A stretch of DNA of 48,191 nt from Thermoproteota archaeon. Lineage in GTDB: Archaea; Thermoproteota; Thermoprotei_A; EX4484-217-1. The notes under the pieces were generated by a model. That model saw only the letters and a list, made by a program, of their open reading frames with translations, was not told the DNA's origin and searched no databases. This document shows positions 8,246-17,234 of the stretch, piece by piece. The stretch spans positions 1-48,191 of the forward strand of contig JAPDJU010000011.1 of the NCBI GenBank assembly GCA_029258915.1. The letters are read 5' to 3'. Numbering within the stretch: position 1 is the stretch's first letter; each line of letters opens with the position of its first letter. Position numbers and translations under genes: made by a program.

Positions 8246-8902
8246 GTGTCTAAGCTAAGCGAGGAAGAACTTAACGTTTTATTTAACGCATTAAGCCATG
8301 AAGTACGTAGAAAAGTTGTTAAGGTTCTCAGTGAGAAGGGAAAAGCAACATACAGTGAGCTTATGAATGAAGTCGGTATAAGCGATTCAGGCACTTTCGC
8401 TTTCCATCTCAGGAGAATGAGATATTTAGTTAATAAGGATAGGTATGGTAACTATTTTCTCACAGACCTAGGTAAAATAGGCTATGAAATACTCGTAAAC
8501 ATAGGGAAACCTAAAGAAGCAGTTGAAGAAAGGAAGGAGAAAGAAGAATACGAGTCTATAATTGAAATTATTTCAGATAGACTATACTGTTTTCTATCCA
8601 AAGATCAATTAGAAAAGCTTAGAAAAGAAAACAGGAAGCTGCTGTTGAAAGATATTTTAGCGTTAGTTATAGACAAAAATGTAACGCCAGACTTATTCAA
8701 AGACGTAGTATTAGAAATAGATGATACAGCAGTTGTACATGCGCCTAAACACTTACTTTTAGCTGTTGAATCAAGGTGTAAAGATGTGCTATATGTAAAG
8801 GAGTATGAAAATAAACCTCCTCAAAGAGATGAAGTATTATCGAAGACAATGCTAAGTATTTCCAGGTTTTTAAAAAGAGTCTTAGGAATAGAGGAAGATT
8901 AA
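8246..8902 (+). CDS. Winged-helix (ArsR-like) transcriptional regulator
   Basis: The 218-residue protein has an N-terminal winged helix (about residues 5-85): FNALSHEVRRKVVKVLSEKGKATYSELM, a recognition region with SGTFAFHLRRMRYLV, and a wing ending YFLTDLGKIGYEIL. This is the archaeal ArsR-like type found with ABC-2 exporters. A charged linker (about 88-105) leads to a helical C-terminal domain of unknown ligand. The GTG start is supported by GAGGTG ten nt upstream. The next genes on the same strand are an ABC exporter operon, and two inverted repeats lie between, so control of that operon is the natural inference. The repeat over its own leader suggests autoregulation. Confidence 0.8.
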   Translation: MSKLSEEELNVLFNALSHEVRRKVVKVLSEKGKATYSELMNEVGISDSGTFAFHLRRMRYLVNKDRYGNYFLTDLGKIGYEILVNIGKPKEAVEERKEKEEYESIIEIISDRLYCFLSKDQLEKLRKENRKLLLKDILALVIDKNVTPDLFKDVVLEIDDTAVVHAPKHLLLAVESRCKDVLYVKEYENKPPQRDEVLSKTMLSISRFLKRVLGIEED

Positions 8903-8998
8903 AAACTATAAAATATTTTCAGAAAAACATGCTCATGTAATTTAGTTTTCCAGAGATCTCTTTACAACATATTCGCATTGGAAAAGTATAGTCTATGA

Positions 8999-9022
8999 TT
9001 TTGTGGAGACATCTCCACAAAA
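8999..9022. promoter_or_regulatory. Perfect 24-bp palindrome upstream of the ABC exporter operon
   Basis: The arms TTTTGTGGAGA (8999-9009) and TCTCCACAAAA (9012-9022) are exact reverse complements around CA. This is too long for chance in a short intergenic stretch and looks like a dimeric regulator site. It lies 97 nt after the stop of the winged-helix gene and 86 nt before the ABC start codon. The GTG at 9003 falls inside it, an argument against that start. Confidence 0.65.
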
Positions 9023-9045
9023 TGAAACACGAGTGTATTGGTTTT

Positions 9046-9073
9046 TTAAACAAACAATCTTATATTTGTTTAA
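9046..9073. promoter_or_regulatory. Inverted repeat surrounding the TATA box of the ABC exporter operon
   Basis: TTAAACAAA (9046-9054) and TTTGTTTAA (9065-9073) are exact reverse complements. The spacer runs into CTTATATT (9059-9066), a likely TATA box. It would start transcription near 9085-9090, just before the GAGGAG ribosome site (9092-9097) and the ATG at 9108. A protein on this repeat would exclude TBP. Confidence 0.55.
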
Positions 9074-9107
9074 TCTCTTTCCGTTAAGGATGAGGAGTAA
9101 GTGGAAC

Positions 9108-10106
9108 ATGAGATATGCTGTTGAAGCTGTAAGGATTGTGAAAAAATATGTTACTAAAAAGAGAAAGGGGTTTTTCAAAAGCGAGACTGAAGTAGTTGAA
9201 GCATTGAAAGGTATATCTTTTAAAATAAGGTATGGTGAAGTAGTTGGCCTGCTTGGACCTAACGGTGCAGGTAAAACAACTACAATAAAAATAGTGTCTA
9301 CATTGCTTCTACCTGACTCAGGTAAAGTGTTTGTAGACGGAGTTGAGGCTTTTAAAAACCTATCCTATGTTAGGGAGAAAATAGGTATAATGTTAACCGT
9401 GGAGAAAGGGTTTTTCCCTAAACTTACTGGTCGTGAAAACCTCATATATTTCGGAACACTGTACGGGTTAGAAAGAAAGCTGCTTGAGAAAAGAGTAAAC
9501 TATCTTTTAGACCTACTTGAACTTAAAGAACTAGGTGGATCAGATAAGCTTTATGAAGAATTTTCTTTAGGAATGAAAGCTAGGCTAGCGTTTGCAAGAG
9601 CATTACTGAAAGATCCGCCGATAATTTTGCTTGACGAACCAACATTAGGCTTAGACCCTGTAAGTGCAAGGAAAATAAGGAGAATAGTTAAAGACCTTGC
9701 ACATAAGGAAGGTAAGGCTGTTCTATATACAACACATAACATGTTTGAAGCTGAAATCGTCTGCGATAGAATATTGCTTATAAATAAAGGTGTTATAGTT
9801 TCTGAAGGAACACCTGAAGAGCTTAAAAACAAAATACCTAAACTTAAAGTTATCAGAGCAGTTTTACATGGCGGAAACATGGAAAAGCTTTCAAAACTTA
9901 TCAGTAGTTCTCTAAATTTAAAACCGGAAATTAAAATTGTTGAAAGAGGTTTAGAAGTAAAATTAGCTATAAAAAACCCTGAAGAAATTTTAAATGACCT
10001 GTTAAAAATTTTCAACTTAGCGAACGTTGATGTCGTTAGCCTCAATATTGAGGAGCCAAGTTTAGAAGATGTTTTCATATATTTTGCTAAAGGTGTCATA
10101 GAATAA
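9108..10106 (+). CDS. ABC-2 type exporter, ATP-binding protein
   Basis: This is a typical single nucleotide-binding domain of an ABC-2 exporter. It has Walker A LGPNGAGKTT, the signature FSLGMKARL (the SxGM form usual in this group), Walker B with IILLDEPTLGLDP, and an H-loop in TTHNMFEAE. A C-terminal accessory domain of about 90 residues ends EPSLEDVFI, as in CcmA/NatA-like ATPases. I chose ATG 9108 because GAGGAG sits ten nt before it and the TATA box at 9059 precedes it. The frame stays open to a GTG at 9003, but those 35 extra codons cross the palindrome and promoter. The stop overlaps the next ATG by one base, so the operon is tight. Confidence 0.9.
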   Translation: MRYAVEAVRIVKKYVTKKRKGFFKSETEVVEALKGISFKIRYGEVVGLLGPNGAGKTTTIKIVSTLLLPDSGKVFVDGVEAFKNLSYVREKIGIMLTVEKGFFPKLTGRENLIYFGTLYGLERKLLEKRVNYLLDLLELKELGGSDKLYEEFSLGMKARLAFARALLKDPPIILLDEPTLGLDPVSARKIRRIVKDLAHKEGKAVLYTTHNMFEAEIVCDRILLINKGVIVSEGTPEELKNKIPKLKVIRAVLHGGNMEKLSKLISSSLNLKPEIKIVERGLEVKLAIKNPEEILNDLLKIFNLANVDVVSLNIEEPSLEDVFIYFAKGVIE

Positions 10107-10915
10107 TGTTAAAACGCTTCATTAGCCTGGTTAGAGCAGAATACATGTTTGTAGCTGCCGAAATTATTAGGAGAAAAACTATTTTATTCGCACTTATCTT
10201 ATGGCCATACATTATAATGGCTTTTATAGTTTTACTAGGAAGCAGTATGGGTACTATGAGTTATTTTCAGCAGAAAACAGGGGCGAACCCTATACTGTTT
10301 TTTATAACTGGAAGTTTTCTCCTAATAGTTTCGCTAATATTTTTCGATGAAATATCGTCACGTTTCTGGTATGATGAATTCATAGGAACTCTGCCCTACA
10401 TTATGATTGCACCTACATCTAAAACTATGTTGGCTCTTGCTATGGGGTTCCCGAGGCTTATAATCAATATTTTAGTGGGTTTATCTTCTCTCATACCAGT
10501 ATATTTTATACTTAAAAGCTTTCCAGGGTTAGTAGAAGCATTAATTGTTATTGCTCTTTCAATATTTAGTGCACTAACTTTCTCAACACTTGCTATAATT
10601 TTTTCATCACTAGTTCTAATTTCAGGTGGTGGATGGAGGGTTTTAAGTATTATTAGACCATTAATAATGCTTATTTCGGGCGTATTATATCCTAGGTTTT
10701 TACTTCCTCTAACCATAAAGTTTTTTACAATAATTTTTCCTTTAGCTAATAGTGTTGAAGCTATCCAGCTATTTTTAGTTCAAGAAGGACTGACAGCTTA
10801 CTCTCTAATGTTACTTGGACTGGCAACAGCTTTAGCCTTACTATATGCTCCAGTATCTATTAGAAGTCTAAGAATCTGGGAACATAGGATTTTAATTAAA
10901 GGTGCTAAAACATGA
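10106..10915 (+). CDS. ABC-2 type transporter permease
   Basis: The 269-residue protein has about six membrane helices and the ABC-2 permease layout: a first helix after a short cytosolic N-terminus (FALILWPYIIMAFIV), a middle helix pair, and a C-terminal helix before a basic tail. It begins on the last base of the ATPase stop (TAATG) and overlaps the following permease by four bases (ATGA), so all three should be translated together. Two different permeases with one ATPase suggest a heterodimeric channel. Substrates of this family range from drugs and peptides to lipids and polysaccharide, and nothing here fixes the choice. Confidence 0.85.
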   Translation: MLKRFISLVRAEYMFVAAEIIRRKTILFALILWPYIIMAFIVLLGSSMGTMSYFQQKTGANPILFFITGSFLLIVSLIFFDEISSRFWYDEFIGTLPYIMIAPTSKTMLALAMGFPRLIINILVGLSSLIPVYFILKSFPGLVEALIVIALSIFSALTFSTLAIIFSSLVLISGGGWRVLSIIRPLIMLISGVLYPRFLLPLTIKFFTIIFPLANSVEAIQLFLVQEGLTAYSLMLLGLATALALLYAPVSIRSLRIWEHRILIKGAKT

Positions 10916-11742
10916 CAGCATTATTTAATAGGTTAGTTGAAGCTGCTAGAATAGCATGGGTTTCCTTTAAACTCTACACAGTATCCGATATTATCCGTGG
11001 TAAAAGTGGAATAATTAGCTTAGCCGGTATTTCTCTTTGGCTAATACTGATAATCCTACCTGTAAGCCTTTTCGCTAATCCTCAAATAGGTCTAGGTAGA
11101 GTAGCAGCCTTTATTTTTGGAGGAATACTTGTTTTCAACGTTTACTCTGTAGCTACATGGGATTGGGCTTGGGAGATAAGGAAACTGATAAACTATAATG
11201 TTTTAGAACATCTTATTGCGAGCGGTAAAAGCCCATTAATGGTTTATTTAGGGCTTATACCAGTATCTCTAATATGGCTTTTAATGATCATTATCTTAGG
11301 TTACGGTGTTGTAAATGTTTTCGTTGCACAACCTGAAATAGTTATTTCAGATTTGAAATTGCTTATACTAGCATTCACGCTTCTCATAATAGTTGTTTTA
11401 AGCTATGCGCTTGTTTTAGCTTCAACAATACTGATAAGCGGGACTTCGGGAGCAATAGTAGAAATATTTTCGTGGGTCCTGCCTTTAGCTACAGGGGGTT
11501 TCATACCATTATCACTCATGCCTGAGTCTTTAAGAACCTTAGCATTACTTACCCCATTCAGCTATCCAGCAGAGCTTCTCAGAAAAGCATTAAACATATA
11601 TGAGCCCATATTACCTACAAACACCATGTTTATCATAGGATATATTTACGGTTTAGCATTTCTCACATTCTCTATAACTCTTTTCAAACTTGGCATAAGA
11701 AAAACGCTGAAAGAAGGATTGAAAACGCTTTCCGCATGGTAG
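10912..11742 (+). CDS. ABC-2 type transporter permease, second subunit
   Basis: This is a second six-helix permease of 276 residues with the ABC-2 hallmarks, including a long helix ending LISGTSGAIVEIFSWVL, then PLSLMPESLRTLALLTPFSYPAELLRKAL, the usual segment before the last helix. It overlaps the first permease by ATGA and closes the operon. It is only distantly similar to its partner, consistent with a heterodimer. A T-run lies near 11842 before the convergent peptidase gene, and nothing else is seen in the 194-bp gap. With the ATPase and the upstream winged-helix gene it forms a likely regulated efflux unit. Confidence 0.85.
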   Translation: MTALFNRLVEAARIAWVSFKLYTVSDIIRGKSGIISLAGISLWLILIILPVSLFANPQIGLGRVAAFIFGGILVFNVYSVATWDWAWEIRKLINYNVLEHLIASGKSPLMVYLGLIPVSLIWLLMIIILGYGVVNVFVAQPEIVISDLKLLILAFTLLIIVVLSYALVLASTILISGTSGAIVEIFSWVLPLATGGFIPLSLMPESLRTLALLTPFSYPAELLRKALNIYEPILPTNTMFIIGYIYGLAFLTFSITLFKLGIRKTLKEGLKTLSAW

Positions 11743-11936
11743 TCCTCATTCACAATCACATAAAATGCTACGATTTGAACTTTTAACATGTCAGCTATGA
11801 CTAATAACAGGTAAGCGGTTAAATTTAAAATATAATAAATTGTTTTTAAAGGTGGATACATAGATTTTCGCTATACCATGGCACTATTTACGACTAGAAG
11901 TGTAAGTCAGGGTTTTGGCGTAAACTCCTACACATG

Positions 11937-13703
11937 TTAGCTCTTTAACTGTTTCTCTAGAAATACCAGGGCTGGAAGCAATATTTTTATAGCATCATCC
12001 ATTGTAGCTATGAAGTGCCCCATGTCTGGTATTATATGTGCTTCAAATGTTTTACCTAGCTCCAGAAGTTCATTCATATATCGGAGTATAGGTTTTAACG
12101 GGGTTCTTGTATCGTTTTGCGGATGTATAATGCATAAGGGTGCAGTTACCTTATTTACATATGTTATTGGAGATCTTTCCTTGAAGAGATTCCTTCTGTT
12201 TGCAAATAGTACTTCTATGAATTTTCTAAATATGGCGTCGCTAAGGTCGTACATTTTTCCCCAATCGACAATACCTGCACCTGCAACACCACATTTCCAT
12301 AAGTTAGGGTGTTTACCTACAGCCAAAAACGTCATATATCCTCCATAGCTATAGCCCATTATTGCAACACTATTTTCGTCCACTATATTATTTTTAACAC
12401 CCCAATTTCTAGCATGAACAACATCCAGTAGGTCTCCTCCACCTGGATCACCAATGTCTAAAATTCTAAATTCTTCACCATAACCTGTAGAGCCCCTGAA
12501 GTTAGGGGCTAAAACATGGTATCCTAACGTCACCAATGAGGCTATGGAGATGCTCCATACATCCCCTACTTCAGCCCATGGCCCCCCATGTACATAAATT
12601 ACGCTGGGGCCAGGTTTTGATGCTGCTTTACTTTCTACAACATACATTGGAATTTCAAGACCATCAAAAGACCTGTATCTTACATGTTTTACTTCTCCTA
12701 TTTTCTCTTCTAGTTCTTTAGGCAAAGTATTGTTTATTACTATGTTTGATTCTTTAGATTCTAAGCTTATTTCAAATACTTTAGGAGGGGTTGAAAGACT
12801 AGAGACCGCTACGAAAACTTTGCTTTCTAAGAAGCCGGGTATTCCATGTATTGTTCCTGAAGGTGTTGGAACTTCTTTGCCGTCTATGAAAAGTTTTGAT
12901 CTACCATTCTTCCTACCTATAGCCCATATTTTACCGTCATCTAACCATCCGTAAGCATCATGCTCTACAGGGTTGTAAATATCGTAATCTCTATGGGTAA
13001 ACTCTACTTTCTTTACAGCATTATTTTCGGGACTGCAAAGGTATAGCCTATTTGTTCCTTCAAAATTGCTTTCAAATAGTATGCTTTCCTCTTTAACTCG
13101 AGGAGTTTTGTTTTGAGAACCTGGCTTAGGTGTATATGCTTTAAATTCGCTTGTTTCAAGACTGTAAGTGAATATTTCAAATGTTTTAGGGTCTTTTCTA
13201 AGATTACCATAGCCTACTATGTACTTGTCGTTTACATCTGTTACGAAAGCTAAGGTTTCAAGTTTAATGAGCTTCTCCCATGAACCATCTTTTTTAGCTA
13301 AGTATATTGCAATATCTTCTGCTGTAGCTGCTGTAAAAGCTGCTCTAAAACCGTCAAATGAAATGCCAAATATTCTCATAGGTGGAGTATCTACTAAAAG
13401 CTTTTCTACCCCACTAAGTACGTTTACGTAAAATACTTTGTGAAGCTCTTTACCTTTAGCTACATCCCTGGTAAATATGATGTATGGGGAAGTTTTTACC
13501 GGAATAGCGACACTATGAATAGGTTCTGTAGTAAGCTTTTTAAGCTCCTTAGTAGCTAGGTCCATGGACCATAAACTTCTGATACCCTCTTCTGTTGATA
13601 AGTAAACTAGGTTATTTTGGCTAATACCTAAGGTAGTATATATGGGTATTTTAACTAAGATCTCTAAAGTTTTAATTATGTCTGAAATACTTGAAGAACC
13701 CAT
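11937..13703 (-). CDS. S9 family prolyl oligopeptidase / acylaminoacyl-peptidase-like serine peptidase
   Basis: The 588-residue enzyme has the two S9 domains: an N-terminal beta-propeller (about 20-320) with repeated WSMD- and IWAIGRKNG-like blades, and a C-terminal alpha/beta hydrolase. The triad is visible as S452 in GYSYGGY, D531 in HPQNDTRTPL and H563 in DMGHF; the oxyanion region reads YVHGGPW. Such enzymes cleave short peptides or remove acylated N-terminal residues. No signal peptide is present, so it should act in the cytosol. Length fits archaeal acylaminoacyl peptidases. It is convergent with the ABC operon. The family call is secure; exact specificity is not. Confidence 0.9.
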   Translation of the reverse strand: MGSSSISDIIKTLEILVKIPIYTTLGISQNNLVYLSTEEGIRSLWSMDLATKELKKLTTEPIHSVAIPVKTSPYIIFTRDVAKGKELHKVFYVNVLSGVEKLLVDTPPMRIFGISFDGFRAAFTAATAEDIAIYLAKKDGSWEKLIKLETLAFVTDVNDKYIVGYGNLRKDPKTFEIFTYSLETSEFKAYTPKPGSQNKTPRVKEESILFESNFEGTNRLYLCSPENNAVKKVEFTHRDYDIYNPVEHDAYGWLDDGKIWAIGRKNGRSKLFIDGKEVPTPSGTIHGIPGFLESKVFVAVSSLSTPPKVFEISLESKESNIVINNTLPKELEEKIGEVKHVRYRSFDGLEIPMYVVESKAASKPGPSVIYVHGGPWAEVGDVWSISIASLVTLGYHVLAPNFRGSTGYGEEFRILDIGDPGGGDLLDVVHARNWGVKNNIVDENSVAIMGYSYGGYMTFLAVGKHPNLWKCGVAGAGIVDWGKMYDLSDAIFRKFIEVLFANRRNLFKERSPITYVNKVTAPLCIIHPQNDTRTPLKPILRYMNELLELGKTFEAHIIPDMGHFIATMDDAIKILLPALVFLEKQLKS

Positions 13704-13787
13704 TTTAGATTCCCCTAAAACTAGTACCTAATTCTATAGCGTTTTATTCTTTAAAACATATCTTTCTGATAAAGTTTAGACTGATAA

Positions 13788-14645
13788 GTGGTGTTAAGTG
13801 TGGTTCTCTTCCCTATTGATAAGAGTGATAGAAAGGAAATCGGCAGGACAGGAGAATATGTGTCTGCTATTGGTTTAGGGACTTGGGCTATTTGAAACTA
13901 TAGCAGGGCTAGGGAAGCTTTTATTTACGCCATAGAGCACGGTATTGACAATATTGATACTGCTGAAATGTATGATGCTAGAAGAGCTGAAGAATTTGTT
14001 GGTGAAGTTTTGAAAATTGTAGGTAGAGGTAAGGTGTTTGTTACTACGAAAATTCTTCTCAAACACCTGGCTTCAGAGAATAAAGTGTTGAAAGCTGCCA
14101 AAGCAAGTTTGAAAAGGCTAGGTGTTTCGGAAGTAGACTTATTCCTAATACATTGGCCTAACAGCTGGTTAACCATAGAAGAGCAAGCAAGAAATTTTGA
14201 AGCAGTCTATTTAAAAGGTCTGGCAAGATATATTGGTGTAAGCAATTTTAACCTATCAGAACTTAAAAAAGCCATAGAAGCTACACGTAAAGCGGAAATA
14301 GTAGTAAACCAAGTATATTACAGTGTTCTTAACAAAAGCATTGAAAAAGACCTGCTACCATATGCTATAAAATCTGGAATAACGATCCAAGCATATACAC
14401 CTTTAGAGAAAGGAGCAGTAATTTCAAACAAAACAATAAGGAAAATAGCTGAAAAAATAGGGAAAACACCAGTACAAGTAACATTAAACTACCTAATTTC
14501 AAGGCCAAGAACAATACCTATACCGAAAACGGAAAGGAAAAACCATGTTGAAGAAATATTAGGGTCGATGAGATGGAGATTAAGCGAAAAAGACATAGGA
14601 ACTTTAGAAGAGCTAAGTAAATGGTACCGTAAGTGGATCCTATGA
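13788..14645 (+). pseudogene. Aldo/keto reductase with in-frame TGA
   Basis: From GTG 13788 (or 13800) the frame reads VLFPIDKSDRKEIG, then YVSAIGLGTWAI, then TGA at 13893-13895, and continues in the same frame as NYSRAREAFIYAIEHG, DNIDTAEMY and on to the stop at 14645. The whole would be about 285 residues, the normal AKR length. The catalytic tetrad is all there: Asp in NIDTAEMY, its Tyr, Lys in FVTTKI and His in FLIHWP. A single change (GGA, CGA or AGA to TGA) would explain the stop. Translation from the inner ATG at 13968 would lose the catalytic Asp and the first two strands. The alternatives are a fresh pseudogene or a sequence error; recoding is unlikely because TGA ends several neighbours. 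Confidence 0.75.
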
Positions 14646-14655
14646 CATAATAGCT

Positions 14656-15882
14656 TTACCTTGCTTCTTCCTCGCCATTGCTTCTTCTATATATGTGTAG
14701 TAGTATAAGTAGTGAAGGAGCTATTAAGATAATCCATAAGCTCCAATAGAGAAATACCGGGTTAAACCCGTATAGGTCTACTAAGTACCCTGTTGTAGTA
14801 TTTAACATAAAGGAGCCAAACGATCCCATAGCATTTATTATACCTATTGATAACGGTATAATCTTTTTACCAATTAGGGCGGATGGAACTGTTGTTATTA
14901 GTTGAGCATCTATACCATAGACTAATAACCCTATAGCTGCTAACGCTATTCCAGCATAAACCATGCTATATCCAGCTAGAACAGGGAAAACATATAGTAT
15001 AGCTGCTGTTAATGGGATCGACAATAATAGAGGTTTAACTTTCTCTCTACTGCGATATCTATCAAGCGCAAAACCATATATTATCATCCCCAATGCACCT
15101 GACATGGGATATATTGAAGCAGTTATCGACGATATTGCGGTTGAACCCGATATCGTATACAGGTATGATGGTAGATACACTATGACTGCCTGCAGCACCC
15201 CTGTTGTTAAGAGATATGCGATTGCTAGAAACAGTATTGGTTTCCAGTATTTGACTAGATCCTTCGACATAGTGTAATTTGCTAGAGATTCTTTTTTATA
15301 AAACACTTCTACGCTACATTTTGTCTGTCGTCTTAGTACAAGTACGGAAATGGGGCCTAAGACCATCAATATTAGCCCATTCACTATAAATCCATGCCGC
15401 CAACCTATAACTGATACTACATAGCCTGTAATAATCCATGTAATAGAACTTCCCAACGCCCAGCTTGTATTAAAGAAGCCCATATATCCTCCAAGCCTTT
15501 CTCTTTCAAACATAACAGTTAGTACCCTGATAAGAGACACCCATGCAGTAGACTGGAAATAGCCGTTAAGAAGCCATAAGACCATGAAGCCCATTACATT
15601 ATTTACATAGCCAAACAGTATGTTTGCTAAACTGGAAAGTATTGCTCCAGCAAATAGGAGAAGCCAGGGTCCTTTTCTTGTAACAATATATCCATTTACC
15701 ACCTGTCCTAAAGAGTATACTAAGGCAAATAATCCAGCTATAACCCCCATTATGTAGTAGTCAAGCCCTAACTCCGCTATGCCATAAGGGAATGCTATTG
15801 AATAATTTACTCTACACAGGTAGAATAGTACGTAAATAAGCCATGAAACTGTAATTAGTAAAGCTGGGACTTTCTGAGCCAA
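14656..15882 (-). CDS. MFS transporter, OPA (organophosphate:phosphate antiporter)-like
   Basis: This is a 408-residue carrier with twelve membrane helices. The opening VLFYLCRVNYSIAFP matches the YxxRxN signature of the GlpT/UhpT/UhpC-like OPA branch, and the cytosolic loop GYIVTRKGP follows helix 2 where MFS motif A sits. FDRYRSREKVKPLLL-like text in the central half marks the second copy of that loop. Likely substrates are sugar phosphates or organic anions, but this is inference. The start is TTG (TTGGCTCAG) with GGATG upstream; no ATG is in frame there. The gene is intact although both neighbouring genes carry stop codons. Confidence 0.82.
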   Translation of the reverse strand: MAQKVPALLITVSWLIYVLFYLCRVNYSIAFPYGIAELGLDYYIMGVIAGLFALVYSLGQVVNGYIVTRKGPWLLLFAGAILSSLANILFGYVNNVMGFMVLWLLNGYFQSTAWVSLIRVLTVMFERERLGGYMGFFNTSWALGSSITWIITGYVVSVIGWRHGFIVNGLILMVLGPISVLVLRRQTKCSVEVFYKKESLANYTMSKDLVKYWKPILFLAIAYLLTTGVLQAVIVYLPSYLYTISGSTAISSITASIYPMSGALGMIIYGFALDRYRSREKVKPLLLSIPLTAAILYVFPVLAGYSMVYAGIALAAIGLLVYGIDAQLITTVPSALIGKKIIPLSIGIINAMGSFGSFMLNTTTGYLVDLYGFNPVFLYWSLWIILIAPSLLILLHIYRRSNGEEEAR

Positions 15883-15922
15883 CTTTATTCATCCTTATCT
15901 AAATAAGTAAGATATTAACTAG

Positions 15923-16357
15923 TTAAAAATAATTAAGATAAAGGAAATACATGGGAAGTTTCCACTTCTCCTTACCGGCTAACTTCTTCCTATAGCTTTT
16001 AATGTTTTGGAACTATTTTAGCTGTTTCAACAGTTCTTTGAAATCGTTTAACCATACTGTTACAGTATCTACCTTAGGTATTTTATTTAAAATCTCCAAT
16101 ATTAACCGCTTATATAGATACTCTTTCCCTTTAGCTACATAAATGTCTTCTATTTCTAAACTATTCACATGTAAATGACATATTATGAAACCTTTAACCT
16201 CTCCTCCATCTTCAGCTATTAGGCATATTTCAGGAAAACCTTTAACATGCCATAGCGTATGTTCTCTAATATCCCCTATATTTTCACCGGGATACTTTCT
16301 AGCTAACAAACCAGCAACACGGTCTACATCAGCTAAACTCATTTTTCTTATCTTCAA
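15923..16357 (-). pseudogene. GNAT family N-acetyltransferase with in-frame TAG
   Basis: The open part (16357-16013, 114 codons) begins MKIRKMSLADVDRVAGLLARK and runs through EVKGFIICHLHV and IEDIYVAKGKEYLYKRL, the strand-4/acetyl-CoA region of GNAT. It stops at TAG (16013-16015) after VWLNDFKELLKQLK. The same frame then continues FQNIKSYRKKLAGKEKW and ends at 15923. That gives 144 codons, the usual GNAT size, and the extension looks like the expected last strand (GF-type loop). The nucleotide-binding Q/RxxGxG/A loop is weak (VAKGKEYL). I infer a recent nonsense mutation; a shortened functional protein cannot be excluded. Confidence 0.6.
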
Positions 16358-16520
16358 ACATTACACTCCTCAACTTAATAGTTAAAGAACTACTATTTCT
16401 TTTTTAGGTAAGCAGAAGCGAGAAAGTAATTAGCCTATAAGAAGTAAAGAGTAAAAATTATCTTAGCCTAGAAATTCTAAATGTACTATGTAAGATCAGA
16501 TTATGACTTAAAATAGAGAG

Positions 16521-17214
16521 GTGTATTTACGGACTTTACAGAGTAAACTATTAGACTCTGTAAATAGGTTTTCAAGGTTTATTCAGAGAAAAGTGCATGG
16601 TATCCCTAGAGACCCATCTTATGTTTATAGTTTACTTGCATCTAAAATTCTTAAGTCCATATATGCTAATGTATCTGATGAAGTTAATAGTAAAGTTGGA
16701 ATATGGGGAAGAGTTTTAGATGTTGGATGTGGAACTGGAAGCCTCATAGTAAACATCCTTGAGAAAAATAAAGTATATGCTATAGGGTTAAACATATCGA
16801 AGGCCATGATAGAGAATGCTGTTAAAAACATTTTAAACATAGAAGAAAAGAACATGAAGACCTAATCTTAGGCGATGCTCATAAACTACCGTTCAGAAAC
16901 AATAGCTTAGACCTCATAGTAAGTACTGGAACATTACACCACTTAAGGAACTTAAAAGAATTTTTCAAAGAATGTGAAAGGGCATTAAAAGAAAAAGGAG
17001 AAGCATGGCTCTATGAGTTCTAATATGACGTTAAACCGCAAGAACTTAGAGAAGCAGCTAAGCAGTGGAAAAATCTAAGAGAATCTTAAAATTCGCAGCT
17101 CTCACACATGGCATACCGAGAAAAGAATATGAGAAAGGATTTGTCAGAGAAGCCTTAAACAAAGCAGTACATAATTATGAGAAATTAGATGGTATAAAAA
17201 TAAAGATGTTGTAG
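16521..17214 (+). pseudogene. SAM-dependent methyltransferase broken by frameshifts and a stop
   Basis: The first frame (GTG 16521) gives a class I methyltransferase start with the SAM-binding motif I, RVLDVGCGTGSLIV, and IGLNISKAMIENA. It ends at 16865. The fold resumes one frame over from about 16850 with DLILGDAHKLPFRNNSLDLIVSTG-like motifs II/III, reaches TAA at 17021 in GEAWLYEF, continues in frame as YDVKPQELREAAKQWK, and shifts again near 17070 to read LKFAALTHGIPRKEYEKG to a stop at 17214. Two shifts and one stop make a working protein very unlikely. Each piece is in correct order, so decay is recent. Confidence 0.8.
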
Positions 17215-17234
17215 GAATTGCTGATTAAGGGCTT

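Noticed and set aside
9003-9107. N-terminal extension of the ABC ATPase from GTG 9003
   Set aside because: It would place coding sequence over a perfect 24-bp palindrome and a TATA-spanning repeat, has no homologous look, and ATG 9108 has GAGGAG at good distance.
13893-13895. TGA or TAG recoding (selenocysteine, tryptophan or pyrrolysine) in the interrupted genes
   Set aside because: TGA and TAG end many intact neighbours (for example the TAXI protein and the first permease with TGA; bax1, mazG and the TRAP permease with TAG), the expected residues are not Sec or Pyl sites, and no dedicated genes are in the window.
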